A DNA stretch of 64,000 nucleotides, from positions 9,610,001-9,674,000 of the forward strand of contig JASJZC010000005.1 of assembly GCA_037178855.1 (NCBI GenBank), in the 5' to 3' direction. The notes below the pieces were generated by a model, which was given only the letters and a program-made list of their open reading frames with translations, ran no database searches and was not told where the DNA came from. Below are positions 58,370-64,000 of this stretch, in pieces; the stretch's first letter is position 1, and each line of letters opens with the position of its first letter. Origin of the DNA: Oscheius sp. JU75 (taxonomy: Eukaryota > Nematoda > Chromadorea > Rhabditida > Rhabditidae). Both the position numbers and the translations under genes were made by a program.

Positions 58370-59545
58370 TTTGCATGTCCTAAAATACGATTTTTGCTTG
58401 AAAAAGTGAGAAAAAGAAATGCCCATGCGAACTAGATCAAGCATGTGGCCCCGACTCATGAGGAGGACCGCTAGAGAGCACTGGGAGAGAGGAGAGCGGG
58501 GGGAACAAAAAGGAATCGCGCTGGGACTGAGGACAAAGTACATAAAACAGCTCAAAACTCTTCTTTTCCTTCATTTCAGTTATACTTGGTTAGCTTACTG
58601 GCAGAATCCTTGCCGAGAATTAATGAAAGGTCTAGGAACAAGAGGCGACAAAAAATGGTCGGGTTCTGTTCCGTTGAACAACCCGTGGATACTCATTTTT
58701 GTTCCTTTCGCAAATTTGGCTGTCTTCCTGTTTGAGCCCAAAAAAAGACAATAAATACAGATACGATCCGTCGGAAATGTGGCCAAACCCTGGGAAGACA
58801 TTGGCAGAAGGTTTACGCTAGAATCCGCCTGTTTTCCGCTGTTATAGGCAGTTATGCTATCAAAAGCTGTTAGTTTGTGTGTTGAGCATCATTAGCTACT
58901 CTTAGCTGTAAGAATTATTTTAAAAACGAACAGTGAAAAGCTATTGCAATCGGTACTTGGGCGAGAATATTATGAACGCTTTTACAGTGCTATACTGACA
59001 TGGAAACGTGTGCATTTTGCGCTCAAATCTTCCCACAGCGAAGAGAGCCTGTGTCTGACAAGAACGTTCAGAAAACTCCTGTGAACAGAATAGAAAATTC
59101 TAGGGGAATTATTAGGAAGCAGGGCTGGGCGATTAATTGTAGTTTATAGTTTTAATAAATTATGCGTAACTATTGATTTGCCGGAACCAGAAATGGCCTA
59201 CTTGTTTTATGTTTTTCCAGATGCATTTGCGGTTTGTCCATCTGGGACAAATAGCCCGATAATTGTATATTTGGGCATGGGCAAATGGCATGAGATACGC
59301 AAAATTTCTTGAACTACAACTAACCGCCGATCCCTGTTAGGAAGAAAAAATTAAGTCAGTTCGAACGCCCGCGAAAATTCAGCATTGTCATAGCTCGCGA
59401 GATTCGAATTTCATCGTCAAAGAAAATCAGTGGTTTGCATGTTTTCTGCTCTCTGGCTACCTTTTTCACAACATTACATGCTCTCTCTACTATCTTGGGT
59501 CTACTCTTTGTGGCAAAGACTGATAACAAGCTCTTATTCCTTGCA
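58370..59545. other. Divergent region between the PAQR and spl-1 genes
   Basis: It should contain both promoters. No exon or clear repeat was recognised. Short open frames at 58419-58754 and 59356-59598 lack splice and domain support. Confidence 0.4.
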
Positions 59546-59560
59546 GAAACCCGAAAAACC
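59546..59560 (+). promoter_or_regulatory. Probable spliced-leader acceptor leader of spl-1
   Basis: cttattccttgcag ends at 59545 and a 15-base leader then leads to the ATG at 59561. No donor or coding exon upstream fits, which is the pattern of SL trans-splicing. Confidence 0.4.
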
Positions 59561-62450
59561 ATGCTTTTGCCCGAGGCAATCCACGTCATCACTTCCAAAT
59601 TCCGTGAGCTTCACGAACTTGCAAATGAACAACTCAGAAAGGTGAGTAACCTCTATTTCAACCTAATATGCAGATTGACCCCCTTTATCTCGTTTTGGGA
59701 ACAATTGGAGGCACTTTGGTCTATCTAAAGGTCTCAAAACTGTACAGACGGAGCGAGGAGCCTATTCTACTTCGGTAAGATCCTGTTTCGCCTATTTTCA
59801 TGAGAGTTTCCACAGAATTTCTGGCTATGCCTTCTCCAAATTTCGCAAAATACCTCAGGTTCAAGCCAAGATCGAGAAAGAATTGGAAGGAGCCCGAGCT
59901 GACATCATGCACAGCATTCACAAAGACGACCCGGACAAGATTTTCATCTCCGAGCTCCCGGTCAATGGTTTGAGCTCGGAACAGGTGGTAGCCTTAGCGG
60001 ACAAGTACAACGAGTACGGAAAGTTTGCTGTGGCGGAGGGAAGAGTGAGCGCAGGACGAGAGAATTGAAGAGAAAGGGAGATTTAGGTGTCGGGGACAGT
60101 CTACACGGATAGGAAAGAGGAACACATCGATCTATTGACCAAGGTAAGACTGCTATACTGCTGTATATTAATAAGGAAGAACGAAAGCGGGTTTTACAGT
60201 ACATGTTGAATAGGAGAGTCGTGCTCTGACAAGGGAACGTTTCGATTACTGTAGCGACAGTAGTACAGATGTACAGGGACAAGACTTTCTTTGATTCTCT
60301 AGCCGTATACCGCGAAACACATCCGTTCGGTCAGTCTGTCTTTCTGTTCGAGCAGATCCTGATCTGATCAGAAGTGTCTAATTTTGGAACTGCCTTCTTT
60401 GACTTCCAGTCAGTAAACTTCCCGTTGTGGAAGTGTAGAGAACGATTAACTGCGAAAGGTTCACAACGTTACGTATCACAGATATTGAGGTTGGTCAGGC
60501 CGAGCAGGTCAAGACAGGGCGCACCCTGACCTGGCCGTTGTAAGAATCTGGTTCGACGCTGTGGGTTCTACTGAAGAGAATGACTTTGTTTTCAGATCTA
60601 CAGCAACTACGCTTACTCCAACCCTCTCCACCCTGACGTCTTCCCAGGTGCCAGAAAGATGGAAGCCGAAGTCATTCGAATGGTCTTGAACCTCTACCAC
60701 GGTCCCGAAGACAGCTGTGGAACCCTGACTACTGGTGGGACTGAGTCGATCATCATGGCCTGCTTTGCCTACAGGAATCGAGCTAATCAAAGGGGAATAG
60801 AGAATCCTGTGATTCTGTGCTCAGTCACAGCCCACGCGGCTTTTGATAAGGCTGCTCATTTGTGTGGAATGAGAGTCAGACATGTTCCTGTGGACGCGGA
60901 CAACCGGGTGAATTTGAAGAAGATGGAAAAGTACATTGATAGGGATGTTTGCATGGTAAGTAAGAAGACAACAAGAGTGAACATGAGATACAGCCCGAGT
61001 TCAGGGCAGTTCCCGAAAGGCCACGGGGCAAACTCAAATTGTTAGCGACTGCTAGCTGACAAAAAAGCGACCAGCTACTTTTAAATAAACTTGTGCATTG
61101 GTTCAGCTCTGGTAGAGTAGACAAGACATACGTTTGTACAATGCATTTCCTCCGTAGCAAACCTAGTACGACTTGGCGTTACTTTGCTAACAGCCTGGCT
61201 AAAGAAATTATTGTGACATCGGGATGCGCATTCTACTTTTTTTTTGGAGTATTGTCAGATTGGGTCGTGTCCAGAACCGAGACGAATAGGCGCAGTACCA
61301 TGAAGCAAACCCCAAATCTACAGAGTAGGTCAGCTAACTAGCCTGGATCAATCTTGGTAGGACTCTGTAGAAGTCCTGTGAGACCCACGCAGAAAGACTC
61401 CATGCTTTGACCTAACATTTCTATTTTTAGCTCGTCGGATCTGCTCCCAACTATCCCTCCGGATCCGTGGATTCCATTCCCGAGATTGCTAGGCTTGGTC
61501 AAAAGTACAACATTCCGGTCCACGTCGATGCCTGCTTAGGAGGATTCCTCATTCCATTCATGAACGACGCTGGCTACTATCTCCAGCCGTTCGACTTCAG
61601 AAATCCCGGAGTCACGTCGATCAGTTGTGATACTCACAAGGTAGGAAGTTTTTTAACCAAAAATGTTTCCGATTCAGTACGGGTGTACTCCTAAGGGTTC
61701 CTCGATAGTTATGTACCGCAACAAGGACCTCCTTCACTCTCAGTACTTCTCTGTCCCAAACTGGACCGGAGGAATATATGCTACCCCTACAATTTGTGGT
61801 AGTAGAGCGGGAGCAAACTCGGCAGCTGCTTGGGCTACTCTGCTCTCGTTTGGAAGGAACGAATACGTGGACAGATGCCGGCAGATTGTGAAGCATGCTC
61901 GACTGATTGCTGAAGTAATCAAGAGTATTGAGGGAGTCGAGGTGAGGAGACAGGGAGACAAAGAGACAGAAAGACGGAGAGACAGAGAAACAGAGAGACA
62001 GAGTGACAGAGTTACAGAGTTACAGAGAGATACGGTAACAGAGGGGCAAGGGGTTTTTTTTAGCTCCACGGATCTCCTGACGTCTCTGTCGTAGCCTTCA
62101 AGAGCTCAACCCTCAACATCTATGCGATCAGTGACAAGATGAACAAGCTTGGCTGGAACCTGAACACTCTACAGAACCCCAATGCGTAGATCTATCATAT
62201 TGTTTGCCTATCAACCCATTCCAGAATCCATATCTGTCTCACGATCAACCACGCCTCTCAAATCGTCGTCGACTCTTTTGTGGCTGACCTCAAGAAGGCC
62301 GTTTTGGAGGTGGCTGCTCTCCCGGATCGAGGCAACAATAGCAGCACGGCTGCTCTCTATGGAATGGCTGCTACGATTCCGGACAAGTCTCTGGTCGATG
62401 AGATGACAGCTGCCTATTTGGATGCTTGTTATGCTACTCCCTCACAGTAA
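59561..62450 (+). CDS. spl-1: Sphingosine-1-phosphate lyase, 549 aa
   Basis: Nine exons: 59561-59641, 59674-59774, 59816-60044, 60087-60143, 60596-60955, 61431-61640, 61678-61941, 62064-62185 and 62225-62450; all phases agree. This PLP enzyme of the endoplasmic reticulum membrane cleaves sphingosine-1-phosphate to hexadecenal and phosphoethanolamine, the exit step of sphingolipid breakdown. One N-terminal anchor is seen ([18 protein letters not shown], about residues 28-45). Then come [73 protein letters not shown] and [16 protein letters not shown], whose lysine binds PLP. Next is [20 protein letters not shown]. The length is close to C. elegans and human enzymes (about 550-570). Intron 7 is a dense gacaga microsatellite. 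Confidence 0.97.
61944..62042 (+). repeat. gacaga/gagaca microsatellite in spl-1 intron 7
   Basis: The intron is almost entirely gagacaga-type repeats (agacagggagacaaagagac, agagacagagaaacagagag), then a polypyrimidine acceptor. It is likely length-variable. Confidence 0.8.
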
Positions 62451-63690
62451 CAAGTCTTTGAATTCTAGTCATGGTTAGCTTTCCGACTCATATCTTGCTG
62501 TGATCTTGTATTTGTGATATGAGTGCCACTAATGAAGAGTTCAGAGTATGAGACAGTAACAGAGGGATAGAGAGACAGTGACGACTTGTCAATGACAACC
62601 CACCCAAACGGTCTAATCAGAGTTCAGAAACCCCCAAAATGAATAACCTTGATGAATCCCTCAAGGTAGCATCCGGGGCTCGTTCCTTCCGTCGTAGACC
62701 GTTTTCTTCAGAGAGGAGTTGTCGATCAACTCTTAAAGAAGACTCTGACAAGGACCGGCATCACGAATAGCAGTCTCGTGACCACCTCTTTCCATGGGCA
62801 AAAGAAGCCAGTCGTTTAGAGCAACCCCGCTGTGTAGACGGCACTTGCGGTTCTGGGCGATGCACTTTCAGTCAGGGACTATATCCTTTCCCAGCGTCCT
62901 TTTGTCCGTTCCAAAGTCTATTGTAGTCTTCGGAGCTGCCGTAAATGAGGATCAACCGAGGTCCATCGCAAAAAAACATCCCGCGCTTGTTGCAAGTCTA
63001 CCCAAGAGTGAGTTTCAGCCATTTTTTCAAGTTACCACACGTTACGCAAAACATTGACAGCTTGTTACAACAAAATTCAATTGCTCAATATTATTTTTAA
63101 AATTTCAGGAGAACCAATCTCGTCTTCTAATTTGATCGAATGCGGTCAGCCCGTCCAGCAACATCATCTCTATTGCAATGGCTCCCTTCTTTGAAGATTC
63201 TTTGTATGTCTTGACAAAGCAGAATATCAACTCCTATCTAAGGTCGTCGGCCCCCCCCCCCAGTGCCCTGAGTAGGTGAGCCGGGCGTGAACGCCCAGAG
63301 AGAAGGTGACGGCTCTCAAGAGGGTACTTAGACTAGCTGACACAAGACTATGATTCATTATCACTCTATTATATCGCTTATTATCTTATCTCATAAACAT
63401 CTGATATTAATGAACCACATCTTACTAGTCAATCCTTCGAGAAAATCTATTCCAGTTCCATCTGATCGTCTCCTTGCAACAGCCACAATCAGAACTAAAT
63501 TGGCTAGACTTTATTTAAAGGCAAAGACCTTTAAGCTTTGTATGAGAAAATTTGAAGTTATCTGACTTATAGACTGGTTTCTAGCCTTGCTAATGGGTGA
63601 AAAGTCATATTGAAGGCAAAAATTGGAAAGTTGAAAACGTCGTGATTTGATCTCGTCCATTTGAATAGAAACTGATTCTTACCGCCTTTC
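62451..63690. other. Region downstream of spl-1
   Basis: No gene is supported. A C-run at about 63250-63262 is followed by a GC-rich hairpin (gccgggcgtgaacgcccag) near 63282-63300. An open frame at 62794-63057 has no recognised motif. Confidence 0.4.
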
Positions 63691-63702
63691 CAATAGAGAT
63701 GT

Positions 63703-63962
63703 TTCCCCTGATCGAAATTGTCTACCTTTCAGGAATCAACTTGAGAGCTGGATTCTTATATGGTCCAGTATCTTATCTACCGGTTACTGAAGATGTGAGG
63801 CAGGGACGAGAGATTACCTAGAAACTGTTCTTAGAAGTGAGTAGTAGTACTACTGGCTGTCGCTTTCGTTCTCTTTGTCTCGCATTCTTCGAAATCGTCT
63901 ACATTTCAGGAACCAACTTGGGAGCTGGATTCCTACACGGTCCAGTATCTTATCTACCGTTT
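63703..63962 (+). repeat. Tandem exon-like repeat at the right edge
   Basis: About 75 bp is repeated with a period of about 190 bp: 63712-63785 and 63892-63962. Both read gaaat-gtctac-tttcagga, then aacttg, gagctggattc and ggtccagtatcttatctacc. They translate alike (EIVYLSGINLRAGFLYGPVS and EIVYISGTNLGAGFLHGPVS), and the substitutions largely preserve protein sequence. The tttcag inside each copy could instead be an acceptor, giving an exon that starts GINL/GTNL. It may be the edge of a multi-copy gene that goes on past the window. Confidence 0.5.
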
Positions 63963-64000
63963 AGATCTATTACACAGATGTCAGACGTGCTTTATATCTG

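Noticed and set aside
1..64000. CRISPR arrays, bacterial operators, ribosome binding sites or riboswitches
   Set aside because: The DNA is a eukaryotic nuclear region with spliced genes; no regularly spaced direct repeats of CRISPR type were seen.

Overview
This is nuclear DNA from a nematode. Most introns are short (about 40-60 bp), though several run from 0.5 to 1.8 kb and hold repeats. Acceptors usually read tttcag or tttag. Many start codons sit just downstream of an acceptor-like sequence with no upstream exon, which suggests spliced-leader trans-splicing. Two gene families point to nematodes: a DUF273 protein and a serpentine chemoreceptor. I cannot name the genus. I rebuilt every gene model by hand from splice sites, frame and remembered family sequences; no search was run.

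Layout. 0.02-1.5 kb (minus): a small secreted protein with a likely VWA fold, and the end of an unidentified gene. 2.6-34.6 kb (minus): seven housekeeping genes head to tail, in transcription order RFC5-type clamp-loader subunit, mzt-1, mdt-30, mrps-17, popl-1 (RNase P/MRP), rpc-2 (RNA polymerase III) and importin-13. Most gaps are 170-600 bp; one is 1.7 kb. Together these look like one or more operons for DNA replication, transcription, RNA processing, translation and nuclear transport.

35.4-35.7 kb (minus) is the most unusual locus: a 76-aa ChaB protein, a bacterial/viral family, split by a 41-bp spliceosomal intron. The sequence upstream of it (35.76-36.09 kb) is a diverged copy of the sequence upstream of the RFC5-type gene (34.78-35.12 kb). 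A transferred gene therefore appears to sit behind a duplicated housekeeping 5' flank.

36.4-39.2 kb (minus) is the DUF273 protein, with a near-perfect foldback element in one intron. 39.7-42.2 kb (plus) is the chemoreceptor. 43.1-43.8 kb (minus) holds orphan exons. 45.5-46.8 kb (minus) is protein phosphatase inhibitor 2. 46.8-52.4 kb is gene-poor and carries foldback elements. 52.4-58.4 kb (minus) is an adiponectin-receptor-type PAQR protein. 59.6-62.5 kb (plus) is sphingosine-1-phosphate lyase. The right edge has a tandem exon-like repeat.

Non-coding structure is rich: at least three foldback (MITE-like) families, a dispersed repeat with three copies, and many decayed tRNA-like (SINE-type) pieces, mostly in introns.
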